Below are positions 45,719-56,600 of a stretch of DNA of 64,000 nt, one piece after another. How positions within the stretch are numbered: position 1 is the first letter of the stretch; each line of letters begins with the position of its first letter. Under the pieces are notes generated by a model. That model made no database searches. It saw nothing but the letters and a program-made list of their open reading frames with translations, and was not told where the DNA came from. The DNA is taken from the NCBI RefSeq assembly GCF_030316135.1, contig NZ_CP128185.1, positions 310,001 to 374,000 of the forward strand. Direction: 5' to 3'. Origin of the DNA: Aliiglaciecola sp. LCG003 (lineage in GTDB: Bacteria; Pseudomonadota; Gammaproteobacteria; Enterobacterales; Alteromonadaceae). Position numbers and translations under genes: made by a program.

Positions 45719-46888
45719 GTGACTAAGCGCGATATCTTTATTTTTCTATTTAAGTGGCATCGCCGTATTATTGCCATGTTTTTATTTATTGTCTTTTTGG
45801 CGATTTTGATACAATACCTTGCACCACAACCCTTTTCCTCTAAAGCCGTCATTCTGGTAGAACATAATCGAGCGCCCATGATGCGCTCTGATATTTCCCT
45901 TGGGTTAGAAACAATCGATGTGCTAAATACGCAAGTGGATATTATTCTTTCACATACCGTTATAGCCAATGCGGTAGATATGGTTAAGCCTCACAAAAGA
46001 CCTTCAAAACCGAGCATAGTTAAAGATGTGAAAAAAGGAGTGCGAGGATTCCTGGAGAGTATTGGTTTAGCAGACAAGGCTGATAAACGTGATAATTGGA
46101 TTCGAAGTTTGGCGGATGACGTTAAAGTTAAGGCGTTAGTAAGCTCTAGTATTATTCATGTTGAATACACAGATGAAAAACCTGAATGGGCAAGTGAAAT
46201 CACCAACGCAATAGTTTCAAGCTATATTGATCATCACCTCACATTGTATCGTTCGACAGGCTCTGCAGAAGTTTTCAAGAAGCAAATGGACCAATTGCAA
46301 TCGCAGTTGATTGAGCATCGTTTGGAACTGGAAAAATATAGTCAATCTGGCGATTTATCATCTGCATCGGATCAGCGAAAGGGTATATTGCAGCAGCGTT
46401 CTTTTTTATTGGAAAGAATTTCTGCTAGTGAAAATGAACTCTCCGAATTATTGCTCAGGTATAAACCTGGTCACGAAAAAGTAAAAAGTATCAAATCTCA
46501 ATTAGCGAATTATCAGGCCGCTGTTGCAGAGCTACAAAATCAGTTGAAATCTGTTGAAATTGGTCAATCTGAAACCATGCAATTGAGGCTCAATATAGAA
46601 ACAGAGGAGTCTCTGTTTCAGGTCTACAAACGCCGCTATGATGAAGAAAGATTTAAACAGTTAGCCAATGCTGATTTAATTAATGTAAGGGTTGTGGAGT
46701 ACGGTGTTGCAGCTAAACGTCCGGACCACTCCCGTTTATTTTACATCGCTATTGCAGTAATAGGAGCCTTAATTTTCTCGTTAGGAATCGCATTCATTTT
46801 CGAATATTTTGATCGCAGAATAACCAGTGCTCAAATTGCCGAAGATATTCTCGGCGTTGCAGAACTTGGTGCAATCGAGAAATTGTAG
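45719..46888 (+). CDS. Wzz-type chain-length determinant / polysaccharide co-polymerase
   Basis: A 389-residue protein with TM1 at about 15-33, a periplasmic domain dominated by coiled coil (about 190-310; EVFKKQMDQLQSQLIEHRLELEKY), and TM2 at about 335-360. The proline-containing segment VAAKRPDHSRLFYIAIAVIGAL before TM2 is the Wzz signature. The start is GTG 45719, 22 bases after the CpsD-like gene. Family knowledge: it sets polymer length and couples the BY-kinase-like ATPase to export. Confidence 0.9.
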   Translation: MTKRDIFIFLFKWHRRIIAMFLFIVFLAILIQYLAPQPFSSKAVILVEHNRAPMMRSDISLGLETIDVLNTQVDIILSHTVIANAVDMVKPHKRPSKPSIVKDVKKGVRGFLESIGLADKADKRDNWIRSLADDVKVKALVSSSIIHVEYTDEKPEWASEITNAIVSSYIDHHLTLYRSTGSAEVFKKQMDQLQSQLIEHRLELEKYSQSGDLSSASDQRKGILQQRSFLLERISASENELSELLLRYKPGHEKVKSIKSQLANYQAAVAELQNQLKSVEIGQSETMQLRLNIETEESLFQVYKRRYDEERFKQLANADLINVRVVEYGVAAKRPDHSRLFYIAIAVIGALIFSLGIAFIFEYFDRRITSAQIAEDILGVAELGAIEKL

Positions 46889-46920
46889 TTTCATTTTGAA
46901 TTTTGAAGGACTGATGCTCA

Positions 46921-48375
46921 ATGCAGACTCTGATTAGTACTTTCAATTTCAAAAATAAATTGTGGATACTCCCTACACTCTTTGCATGTACATTATTCGC
47001 TTTCTTCGCAGGAACAGGTTCATTAATGCCGATGATAGCAATGATCGCATTCATTGTTATTTTACTAATGCTTTTAGCGGGTGTTCGAATTATTTTCTTT
47101 CTTCTTTTAATGGGCGTGCCGACGGTCTTTGTTTTTCCAAACAACATTATACAAGTCCTGCCAGTAGTTAATACTGAACGGTTTTTGTTTGCTTGCATCG
47201 TTACATTAATGGCCATGGGCGTGATTCACCGACGTTCATTAAATTACCCGCTGATCAAATTAGAAAAAATAGCCTTAGGATTTCTGTTAATTATCATTAT
47301 TTCATATGGTTACGCTTTACTAAGTGGTGCTTATAAAGCAGATCCAATACAAGATACTTACTTTATCATGCAGTACATTATGGGATTTTCCGGTTTCATG
47401 ATTGCTCGAAGAATAATGTGGAACCACAAACAACTGATGTTTATGGTCGATGCGCTTTTGTTGGTTGGTATATTTATGACGGGCCAAGCAATCGTCCAGT
47501 ACTTCTTGGGAAGTGATATGTTTGTACCAACTTACATGGAGGTTCAGCATGCAATAGAGGGTAGAGTCACTGGATCTTTTGGGAACTCTTCTGAGTATGG
47601 TGCAGTGGCAACTAGTATATTGATACTTGGTATCTTTCGTTACTCGGTCACTGAAGACGCCATGCAAAAAGGCTTCTTGCTTGGGTTGTTAGGGCTGATA
47701 TGCATTGCAATTGTATTGAGTAAAACTAGAGCTCCCTGGTTAGCTGCTGCCATATCAATTGCACTTATTGCAATGAAAGATCCAAAAGTGCGGCAAATGA
47801 TTGTCTTCAGCGGTTTATTAGGTGGGCTTATCGCGGCCATTATTTTACCTATATTCTATGATTTTAGCGCACTCCAGGAAAGATTTTCTTCATTGGCACC
47901 TATCTATAATCGACTTTCACTTTGGGTGACAGGAATCAACATGGGGTTGCAAAATCCATTTTTAGGGGTTGGTTTTGGAGCTGATGGCTTCCAGACTGCT
48001 CATCCTGCATACGCAATTGATATTGGCGGGATTTCTGCTTTTTGGGCAATTGGTGTAGGAGTTCCACATAATGAATTTATTCATATTCTTTCTTTGAGCG
48101 GGTTTATTGGATTCTGTTTGTTCGTGACTATCTTGTCTGGCTGTTTCCGGCATATGAAAAATATCAGTAAAGACATTGCATTGACAAATAATCAGCGTTT
48201 ATTTGCCATATATGGGTTCGTAATCTTGTTTAACTGGATTTGCAATGGCTTTTTTGTCGACACTGGCAAATTCTGGTTCTTAATGTTTTTCGTATTTTCT
48301 ATGGTAGGAATTGCATGTTCTCCTTTGTCGGAAAAAAGACATCAAACAACACTCGGCAAACAATATCTCAGTTAA
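46921..48375 (+). CDS. Wzy-type polymerase / O-antigen ligase-like membrane protein
   Basis: A 484-residue protein with about 10-12 membrane segments. The large periplasmic loop region GVGFGADGFQTAHPAYAIDI and VGVPHNEFIHILSLSGFIGF is the Wzy_C/O-antigen ligase pattern, with the conserved HNEFI. It would polymerise repeat units in the periplasm. It lies 32 bases after wzz, so it is co-transcribed with wza-cpsD-wzz. Confidence 0.87.
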   Translation: MQTLISTFNFKNKLWILPTLFACTLFAFFAGTGSLMPMIAMIAFIVILLMLLAGVRIIFFLLLMGVPTVFVFPNNIIQVLPVVNTERFLFACIVTLMAMGVIHRRSLNYPLIKLEKIALGFLLIIIISYGYALLSGAYKADPIQDTYFIMQYIMGFSGFMIARRIMWNHKQLMFMVDALLLVGIFMTGQAIVQYFLGSDMFVPTYMEVQHAIEGRVTGSFGNSSEYGAVATSILILGIFRYSVTEDAMQKGFLLGLLGLICIAIVLSKTRAPWLAAAISIALIAMKDPKVRQMIVFSGLLGGLIAAIILPIFYDFSALQERFSSLAPIYNRLSLWVTGINMGLQNPFLGVGFGADGFQTAHPAYAIDIGGISAFWAIGVGVPHNEFIHILSLSGFIGFCLFVTILSGCFRHMKNISKDIALTNNQRLFAIYGFVILFNWICNGFFVDTGKFWFLMFFVFSMVGIACSPLSEKRHQTTLGKQYLS

Positions 48376-48578
48376 CTATGCAAAAGTGTCATTTATTTTT
48401 ACACTGTGCAAAATTTGAGCTATTCCGTTGAGATTTACTAGCTTAAATAAATCTATAGAAAACAATTGAGTATGATATTTACCGAATAAAAAATACACAT
48501 TTGCATAGTTTTTGCTCCTACATTGCTATACTGGTTGAAATGCCGTTAATTAGAATACTTATTTTTAAGGATATAATC

Positions 48579-49208
48579 ATGAAAACCACAATAAAGGGTT
48601 TTAAGCTATTAGGTTTAGCGGCTCTAGTTGTATGTTGGTTTCCTGCACAAGCCTCTTTGATTGGACAAAATGTGGATCTGGCACTTATTTCTGTAGCAAC
48701 TCCATCTTCGACTCCTGTATTCATTGCTGAAGACACGCTGACCAATCCTCTAACTGTAACTGTTGTTGAAGGGGTTGTAGAAGGCGCCGGGTTTATGGAT
48801 GGCTTCATGAATGTAGACATCGAAGATGATGTGCTGGGTGTACTTTTCCCCGGTGGTGTTGTCGTAAATGGAGATGCTATGTCGTTGAATGATGCTTTAG
48901 GATTGGGTCCACAAACATTCATAGGTCTGCTGTTCGCTAATCTTAGTTGGGGAATAGATAACCCGGGTACTTTAGTTGGTTTTGAAAATCTGCAAACTAA
49001 CATCGCGGGATTCACCAATAGCAATGTATTATTTGACCCAACAAATATCGCGTTTAATATCGTCGACTTGGTAATTAATCCTGGAAGCTTTGTAATTGTG
49101 GATTTAGTCGTAGAACACAATAGTCAAGTTATCCCAGAGCCAGCAATGTACGCTTTGTTTTTATTTGGCCTTATGGCGCTAAGAGTTTCGCGTAAGCGTG
49201 TGAACTAA
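48579..49208 (+). CDS. PEP-CTERM sorting-domain protein
   Basis: A 209-residue exported protein. The signal peptide is MKTTIKGFKLLGLAALVVCWFPAQA (start at ATG 48579, with AAGG eight bases before; a longer frame upstream is not supported). The body is hydrophobic and acidic with repeated V/D/N/G strands (LTVTVVEGVVEGAGFMDGFMNVDIEDD). The tail is VIPEPAMYALFLFGLMALRVSRKR, a canonical PEP-CTERM. It probably is a surface or matrix protein released by an exosortase encoded elsewhere; the location after wzy suggests association with the exopolysaccharide. Followed by a strong terminator. Confidence 0.88.
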   Translation: MKTTIKGFKLLGLAALVVCWFPAQASLIGQNVDLALISVATPSSTPVFIAEDTLTNPLTVTVVEGVVEGAGFMDGFMNVDIEDDVLGVLFPGGVVVNGDAMSLNDALGLGPQTFIGLLFANLSWGIDNPGTLVGFENLQTNIAGFTNSNVLFDPTNIAFNIVDLVINPGSFVIVDLVVEHNSQVIPEPAMYALFLFGLMALRVSRKRVN

Positions 49209-49229
49209 CATATCTGTTCTATTTTTTTG

Positions 49230-49258
49230 AAACCCGAGTCAGAGACTCGGGTTTTTTT
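49230..49258 (+). terminator. Intrinsic terminator after the PEP-CTERM gene
   Basis: An 11-base-pair stem AAACCCGAGTC/GACTCGGGTTT with an AGA loop, followed by a T-tract. It ends the wza-to-PEP-CTERM operon. The 300 bases from 49259 to 49562 hold nothing I can assign. Confidence 0.92.
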
Positions 49259-49562
49259 GTGCCTCAAGCAATAAACAAATTCACAATTATGGATAGCAAC
49301 TCAGTCAGGTTTTAGTCTGTGGACTAATCCATATAGTCAGTTTAACTAATCAGAAGTTCACTAAGGGTACCTTTTACTTTGGGCATTAATCATATCGAAA
49401 GTCTGCTCATATCATCTGCTATGAGAGGGGCTGGGTAAATTGGGCTTTCCTAGGGCTCTTGGCTTACTTAACAAAGTTTATAATTACAGGTTGCATGTCA
49501 CAATAGCCTTCAATGGAATTTCACTCAGACAATTTTGAAAGAATATCAGTGGCACAAAGATC

Positions 49563-50981
49563 TTAGTAGACGTTTTTATTGGAAAGACAACTCTTGATGG
49601 TTAGTAGGATTATTTTGAGGTCGAACAAAACTGACCAATTGCGGATATAATATAAGTCAAATTCCACTCTTTTTTGCATTTTGTCAACGGTTTCGGTTTC
49701 ACCTCTAAAGCCATTGACTTGCGCCCATCCTGTAATCCCAGGTTTGACGGTGTGACGTAACATATAGCAATCAACTATTTTTCTATATTTGGTATTGTGC
49801 ACAACGGCATGAGGGCGTGGTCCAACAATTGACATTGAACCGCCTAATACATTAAAAAATTGAGGTAATTCATCAATGGAGGTTTTACGGATAAATCGAC
49901 CAATTTTTGTGGTTCTTGGGTCATTCTGAGTAGCTTGAGGAACGCTAGATTCTTGATAATTACATCTCATGCTGCGGAATTTCCAGATAACGAACTCTTT
50001 TCCGTTTAAGCCGTAACGTTTTTGTTTAAAAATAATTGGGCCAGGAGAGTCGATTTTTATCAAAATGGATATAATTAAACAGGGAATAAAAATAACCAAT
50101 AAAATAGGTATACACAATAATATATCTTCTGCTCGTTTCGTCCAGCCATCGACCCCGTTAAAAGGGCTCTCGTGAATACTCAGCATGGGTACATCACCTA
50201 ACATGTCCCACCGACCATTTAGCAAGCTGTAGGCTTCGAAATTTTGAGCTAAATATACATTTGCCGTTGTATCGGCTAAGGCCTTAATCACTTGCTGAAT
50301 GCGCTTTTCAGCGTAGAGAGGAAATGTAATGTAAACAATATCGATCATGCCCTTGTTGATCATAACGACCAGTTCATCGATATTGCCTTTTATATATTCG
50401 TGGCTTAATTGGTCTTGCACGTAGCGTTTATCCTTTCCGCATCTATCTTCATAATAGCCTGAAAAATTAAGGCCCATCCAATGAGCATTATTTACTGTTG
50501 CGGCGAGTTCTTTACCTAGCTTTGAATAACCAACGATAGCTACGTTTCTAGAATTGAAATTTTTAGTGCGTAACATGTGAGAAACGTTACGGGCAAAAAC
50601 ATGCCAAATACACAACATCACGGGAGTAATTGCTAGCCAGAGCATAGTTACTTGCCGATGATAATTGTCTAATTGTTTAAACAAAAAGGCTAAAAATATC
50701 AATACCAAAAGAGTTACAAGCCAGGCATAACATATTTTGAATACTTCTGTTACGACAGAAGATATTCGCCATGACCTATATAAATCCTGTTTCCGTGCAA
50801 CAATAAAAAACACAGCACAAGTGATTAATACAATCAAAGTGTGCCTTGGATGCCATTCATAGCCGCTGTACCAATAAGCAAACCAATATCCGGAGCAGAT
50901 TAATAGTGCATCAGCGAGTTTAAATATGGCTGATATCTTGGTCATGTGTGGGCGTAACATGCCACTCATATTATGACTCAC
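49563..50981 (-). CDS. Undecaprenyl-phosphate sugar-1-phosphate transferase (WcaJ-like)
   Basis: A 472-residue polyisoprenyl-phosphate hexose-1-phosphate transferase. Four N-terminal TM helices (to about 130) and a Rossmann-like domain (VAIVGYSKLGKELAATV) are followed by a fifth membrane helix and the catalytic C-terminus. The latter has IFKQKRYGLNGKEFVIWKFRSM, KIGRFIRKTSIDELPQFFNVL (catalytic Asp-Glu) and SIVGPRPHAV, then GITGWAQVNGFRG. It starts the repeat unit by transferring sugar-1-phosphate, in WcaJ glucose-1-phosphate, to undecaprenyl phosphate. Confidence 0.93.
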   Translation of the reverse strand: MSHNMSGMLRPHMTKISAIFKLADALLICSGYWFAYWYSGYEWHPRHTLIVLITCAVFFIVARKQDLYRSWRISSVVTEVFKICYAWLVTLLVLIFLAFLFKQLDNYHRQVTMLWLAITPVMLCIWHVFARNVSHMLRTKNFNSRNVAIVGYSKLGKELAATVNNAHWMGLNFSGYYEDRCGKDKRYVQDQLSHEYIKGNIDELVVMINKGMIDIVYITFPLYAEKRIQQVIKALADTTANVYLAQNFEAYSLLNGRWDMLGDVPMLSIHESPFNGVDGWTKRAEDILLCIPILLVIFIPCLIISILIKIDSPGPIIFKQKRYGLNGKEFVIWKFRSMRCNYQESSVPQATQNDPRTTKIGRFIRKTSIDELPQFFNVLGGSMSIVGPRPHAVVHNTKYRKIVDCYMLRHTVKPGITGWAQVNGFRGETETVDKMQKRVEFDLYYIRNWSVLFDLKIILLTIKSCLSNKNVY

Positions 50982-51009
50982 TATTTCCTACCGTTTCTTA
51001 AAATATTGT

Positions 51010-52062
51010 TCATAGAATCGTTAATGTTTGTTTAGCCAGGGGAGTATTGGCAACATATTCAGCATACTTACGTTTAAATATGGGAGTAAAAAACCAATCT
51101 AACCAACCCAAAATAGTGCCTGATAGAATGCCCAAATCTCGCGCCATAACGATTTTCGTCGCATACCAAATATAACGCTTATTGGTTAGGCCGGAATCGA
51201 CCTTTATTATTTTGCTCACTCCCGATTTCCAGTTGTAAGCACCCCACAAAATCAGCATTGCGGCCAGTACTGACGGATTCACATATGCTAAAGGTAGTAA
51301 TGCAAATGAAATGAGGTACAGCAAAAGTAACTTGATAACATGTTTATGCAATAAGCATGTTCTGCCGTTACCCCGGTAATAGGTCTGCATTTGCTTGAAT
51401 ACTTGCATCATGTTGCTGCGCATATGATGGCCAATTCTAACGTTGGGAAGTAGTTTGTAAGTTGGCTGAAAGGTCATCATTTTACGGCCAAACAATTTGT
51501 CCTCTGCGGCCCTTAACCAAGCAGGCATTCCATCTAGTTTTATCCACATATCTCGGCTTATGGCTAGACTCAGAGCACCTGGAGACTGATCTGAAGGTAA
51601 TTTTTCCATTAACTCTGCCAATGGAATTTTATCGATCAGGGCATTATTGTGATATAGGATACATGCTACTGCATGCTCAAAGTCTGATTCTGACTTAGGT
51701 AAGAAAGCCCCGCTGACGAAATCCATTGTGGATTCTAGCTCGAATGGTTTCGCCATTTTCTCGATCCAATCAGGTTCCACAACATTGCCAAAATCCATCA
51801 GCATCAAAATGTCGCTTTTACTGTAACTGAACGCCAAATTTCGGCCTGCGCCGGCAAATACTTCGGGATTGTTGACAACTATTAAGTCAACCCCTCGATT
51901 CTGGTATTGAGAGACAATTTCTAGGGTCCGATCGGTACTCCCGCCATCGGCTACTATTATCTCGTCCGGTAGTCGAGTGGATCGAAATATAGAATCAAGT
52001 GTTGTCGCCGCCGAACTTTCTTCATTTAATGAAGGCATCAAAAGTGCGATAGTTTTTAGCAT
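51010..52062 (-). CDS. GT2-family glycosyltransferase
   Basis: A 350-residue GT-A enzyme with C-terminal membrane segments. The nucleotide-binding N-terminus ALLMPSLNEESSAATTLDSI, EIIVADGGSTDRTLEIV and an MLMDFGNVVEPD block (DxD-like position changed to DFG) are visible. Hydrophobic helices near the C-terminus (LLLLYLISFALLPLAYV) anchor it. I chose the ATG at 52062 (MLKTIALLMPSLNEE); ATGs at 52074 and 52104 are in frame without better ribosome sites. It is 28 bases upstream of the WcaJ-like gene in the same direction. The ~270-base gap upstream (52063-52329) shows no gene. Confidence 0.85.
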   Translation of the reverse strand: MLKTIALLMPSLNEESSAATTLDSIFRSTRLPDEIIVADGGSTDRTLEIVSQYQNRGVDLIVVNNPEVFAGAGRNLAFSYSKSDILMLMDFGNVVEPDWIEKMAKPFELESTMDFVSGAFLPKSESDFEHAVACILYHNNALIDKIPLAELMEKLPSDQSPGALSLAISRDMWIKLDGMPAWLRAAEDKLFGRKMMTFQPTYKLLPNVRIGHHMRSNMMQVFKQMQTYYRGNGRTCLLHKHVIKLLLLYLISFALLPLAYVNPSVLAAMLILWGAYNWKSGVSKIIKVDSGLTNKRYIWYATKIVMARDLGILSGTILGWLDWFFTPIFKRKYAEYVANTPLAKQTLTIL

Positions 52063-52329
52063 ACAACTAATCATCCCTAAGCTTTCAAAGTAACATTTAT
52101 GCACATTTTATTAACACAGTGCTTAACCTATCCTAACCTATATTTGCTATTAAAATCGACAGTTATTGCTCAAATATCAATCATTGTGTTTATTATTTGA
52201 CTGCTAGGGTATTAAACCAACCTATTGACTATTATTATAATTTTGGCCAATTGATGTGTTTAATCTCTCTTGCTATTAGCTTGGTATGGTTATATTTAAA
52301 AGGAATTAATCTCATAATCAATTTGAGGG

Positions 52330-53370
52330 TTATTTATTGTTGAAAGCGTTCGCGACATTGTATGCACAAGCAAACGGCAAGCCTTTATTTAGTGTAAAAC
52401 GGGGGAGTCTAAATAGGTGACTTTGCGCAGTTGCCATGCCGTGATTGGTGGTGAATGCACATGTATAACCGGCCTCTTCAACAGCAGAAGTGGCCGCTTC
52501 AGTGTAATTGCTATGTGAACCATATGGGTAGGCAAAAGAGACGGCTGGATGTTGAAATTGTTCGATAAGCCGAGCTTTGGGGTCAATGATTTCCGTTTGA
52601 AAATTTGATTTTTCTGCCCGGCCTAGGTTCACGTGACTTGCCGTATGACCGCCAATTTCAAATCCCTGCTGGTTTAAGTCCACTAGTTGCTGCCATGTCA
52701 TTAAAGGGTGACTTCGCCCTTCATATTTGAGTTCAACTTCTAGTTCGAGTGCTAATTTTTCCATGACGCGAGGAATGTCTAGATGCTTTGTTTGCCGAAG
52801 TGCGGCAGCAAGCTGAAGTTGTGCTTTCTTCTTATGCTCAAGAGTGTCAATTGAAATGAAGTTTGGTACTGTATTTTCTGTTATCCACCGTGGATATACT
52901 GTGCTCAGGTCAACACTCTTCTTATTGCTGGAACGGACCAAAATTGCTAATTGTTCCCACCAAAATAATTTATTTGTGCCCACGTAGTCACTTACTACAT
53001 AAAATCCAGCAGACACACCTAACTCTTTCAGAATTGGGGCCGCCACTGTGTAATTATCTTCAAACCCATCGTCAAAGGTTACCGCAAAGTAAAGTCCAGG
53101 TTTATCCATCATGCTACTAACCTGAGATGGTTTAATCGGCGTGAAATGCTTCAACATAAATCTAATTTGTTTCTCGAAAATATCGGCGGGCATTCCAATT
53201 TCATCCGCAAGCAATCCGTTGTTGACCTTTGAATCCTTCACTACACGGTGGTAACACAAAATCGCAATCTGAGCAGTTTCTTTACTGCGACTTTGCCAAT
53301 CTCGTTGATAAAACCCTAAGCTATATAACAGTGGGCTGACAACCTTATGGAGAAGGGGGGAAAGGCTCAT
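52330..53370 (-). CDS. Polysaccharide deacetylase (NodB homology, CE4)
   Basis: A 346-residue protein with the CE4 motifs: TFDDGFEDN (catalytic base and metal Asp), the metal His pair in GGHTASHVNLG, and FAYPYGSHS. A split NodB domain with a helical insert (KKKAQLQLAAALRQTKHL) is as in exopolysaccharide-associated deacetylases. No clear signal peptide is seen, so location is uncertain. It likely N- or O-deacetylates the polymer or a precursor. It is divergent from the NRPS gene with a ~240-base gap containing both promoters. Confidence 0.87.
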   Translation of the reverse strand: MSLSPLLHKVVSPLLYSLGFYQRDWQSRSKETAQIAILCYHRVVKDSKVNNGLLADEIGMPADIFEKQIRFMLKHFTPIKPSQVSSMMDKPGLYFAVTFDDGFEDNYTVAAPILKELGVSAGFYVVSDYVGTNKLFWWEQLAILVRSSNKKSVDLSTVYPRWITENTVPNFISIDTLEHKKKAQLQLAAALRQTKHLDIPRVMEKLALELEVELKYEGRSHPLMTWQQLVDLNQQGFEIGGHTASHVNLGRAEKSNFQTEIIDPKARLIEQFQHPAVSFAYPYGSHSNYTEAATSAVEEAGYTCAFTTNHGMATAQSHLFRLPRFTLNKGLPFACAYNVANAFNNK

Positions 53371-53609
53371 TTTAAAACTCCGTCTTTCAATAAGCTCACA
53401 AAATAGACACTAAATGTCTTGCTGATGTTATTTTATACAATATACTAGAATTTATAACAATAGTGCGTAAAAAACGCACAAAAATCAATTTAAGGTGCTG
53501 AAAGAGAAAGAAATTGGGCCAAGGACGAACTCTTCGCTCTTGGATTTCTAGATTGATGGAAATCGCACCCCAATAGAGTTTGATGGGCAAATTAAAGGAC
53601 ATAATTTCC

Positions 53610-56600
53610 ATGCAGGGTAGTCAAGTTGAACGAACGATTCGTGGTATTTTAGGTATATCCGACTGTTATCTTCACAAGATAAAAAATACTGCTGGTCAAT
53701 TACAATCAATTTTATATTTTGTCGCTGAAGAGTCTCATAATTTAGCTGAGTTACAATCCACAGTTATAAAGCTGCTTGCCGAGCAAGATAGGCCAGATTT
53801 TTGGGTGCCGATTAATACCTTGCCTTATAATCTAGACGGCGACGTTGATGTTTTCGCACTTGAAACGTTAAGTGTTTTCGACCAGCAGGGCTTAGAGCAT
53901 AATTTGGCCAAGTGCCAAGAGCAATTCGAACAACAAGATGTTGTGGCGATTCTGGCTTCAGCAAGCAAGCACACCCCACCTTTGTATCTGGACGATTTAA
54001 TTCAATATCCAGTCTCCCAAATTGGTACCAATTTACACAACAAAACGATTCGCTCTGAAGCTATCAGTGATGGCCAGAAGTTAGCTATTAGTGATGGAGG
54101 CAGTTTAACTATTCCCGCCAATTCCCCAGAGGTTTTAATCGATTGTCTAGTGCGGTCAGCAGCAGAAAGCATTCCAAAGCAGATAATTTCATACAGCAAC
54201 TTAGAAGAAACGTCTTACGATTATAAGCAACTGCTCGCTCAGGCAAGCCGTGTGTTAAATGGCCTTCGTCAAAACGGCTTTGAGCCAGGTGAGCCGATCA
54301 TTTTCCAGTTCCGCGATAATGCTCAATTTTTGGTTGCATTTTGGGGATGTTTGTTAGGAGGTTTTGTGCCTGTGCCCATGGCCGTTCCTGCCGATTATCA
54401 GGTTGATGAAGCGGGCATTGAGAATCTGCAGCGAGTCAGTTTAATGCTAGGCGAGGCTGCTATTATAACCAGTGCCGATCTGTTCAATGAAATAACTAGC
54501 ATGCCTTGGCCTGAGGGCAGGGCAAGTCTGAAGGTCATAAACTACACTGATTTGCTAAATTGCACTGCCGCACATAATTATCATCAAGCTTCGGCTGATG
54601 ATGTAACCCTCATCATGTTGACTTCGGGGTCAACAGGCGCCCCTAAAGGAGTCCCCCTAACCCATAAAAATCTAATTTGTCGTTCGATTGGAAGTATTCA
54701 AGTTAATGGGTTTAGCCAGCAAAGTCGCTCTTTGAACTGGATGCCACTGGATCATGTGGCGGGTATTATTTATTTTCATATCCGTGATGTTTATTTAGGT
54801 TGCACTCAAATTCATGTGGCTGCCCCAGACATTTTGCAAGCGCCACTAAAATGGTTGGATTTGCTAGAGCGCTATCAGGCTACCGTGACCTTTGCTCCTA
54901 ACTTTGCGTTTGGTTTAATAGCCGGTTTGAGCGATGAAATCGAACAACGAAAATGGGATTTATCTGCCCTTAAGTTGGTGTTAAATGGAGGTGAAGCAGT
55001 AGTTGCAGCAACCGCTAGGCAGTTCTTACAACTACTGCAAGCCTCTGGATTGTCGAAGCATGCCATGTGTCCAGCATGGGGAATGTCTGAAACCTCATCT
55101 GGCATAACCTACGCCCGAGATTTCGAATTACACAGTACCAGTGATACTGATACCCACGTGTCAGTTGGCCCCCCGATCCCAGGTGACACTATGCGGATCA
55201 CTGATACCCAAGGGTGTGTACTTAAAGAAGGAGAGATAGGGCGGTTACAAGTGAAAGGTCACACGGTATTTGCAGGTTACTATCAAAACGAAGCCGAAAA
55301 TGAAGAAGCATTCACCGACGATGGGTGGTTTAACACCGGTGATTTAGGCAAATTAATCGATGGAAAGCTAACCATAACGGGTCGCGAAAAAGACGTCATC
55401 ATCGTGAATGGCGTGAATTATTCTGGTCCGGGGATTGAGAATATTGTTGAGGACATTGAAGGTGTCACACGGTCATATACAGCCGCTTGTGCTGTTGCCG
55501 ATCCCCGTTTGAATGGCGCTGAACGCCTAGCAGTTTTCTTTGTCTGTGAAGGGGCTTTAAGTGCAAAATTAATCCGCAATATTAAAGGCCAAATCACCAG
55601 TAAAGCTGGTGTAAGCCCTCATTATATAGTGCCACTTGAAAGTACAGATATCCCTAAAACCTCTATCGGCAAAATTCAGCGTACTAAATTAAAAGCTGCA
55701 TTTGAAGCTGGTGAATACCACCAACAGATAAAATCGGCAGATATTTTGTTGGGCAATCATTGTTTACCTGCGTGGTTCTATCAATTGGAATGGCAGCGCA
55801 GCAATCCCCATAATGCTTATGATTTGGCTATGCAGCAGGTAGTTATATTAGGGGATGAATCTCATCTATGTCTAGAGATCAGCAAAGGACTTGCGGCTCT
55901 CGGTGCAAGACCAATTTTAGTCAATGCGGGTGATCAGTTAAATTTACATGACGTATCGCATTATCAAATTCGCCCGGATTGTGCGACGGATTACGCTGAG
56001 TTATTTGACGTCTTGGAGGCAGGTGGAAAGAGTATTCAACAGATCTTGTGTCTATGGCCACAAATAGAGCAGTTTCAATCAAACGCACACAGTGCCTCAG
56101 CACATTTGCATTGTGCCATATCAGCATGCGCTAACGGGCTCTCCAGCCTAGGGGGCCTTGCTAGCAAGAAGCAGTTAGCTATTATCAGTGACGCAGCCCA
56201 GCCACTGAGTGGTAGCGCAATTAATCTGGCTCATTCAGGATTGCCGGCGCTAATCAAAACCCTCAGACAAGAAATTCCGCAGCTAAACTACCACCTTGTC
56301 GACCTTGATTTTAGCCAAGCAAATTTGGCTGACATAATTTGCTCGGAATTAACAGCTAGTCGCGATGGGCGAGATATCGCATGGCGCGATGGTTTGCGTT
56401 TTAGGTCTGGATTAAGCCCTTGTGTTTTGACCAAAATCCAGCAAGACCCATTATTTGCCGAAAAGCCCTCAGGCTTCGTTATCTCTGGCGGGACAGGAGG
56501 GATTGGTCAAATATTAACAAAAGTCCTGCTGCGCTCAACCTATGCCCAGGTTCTAGTGTTAGGCAGCACCACACAAGAGCAACTCGCCTTTAAACATCAA

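Noticed and set aside
48518-49120. 200-codon open frame on the minus strand
   Set aside because: It is the antisense shadow of the PEP-CTERM gene; the plus-strand product has a signal peptide, a sorting tail, a ribosome site and a terminator.
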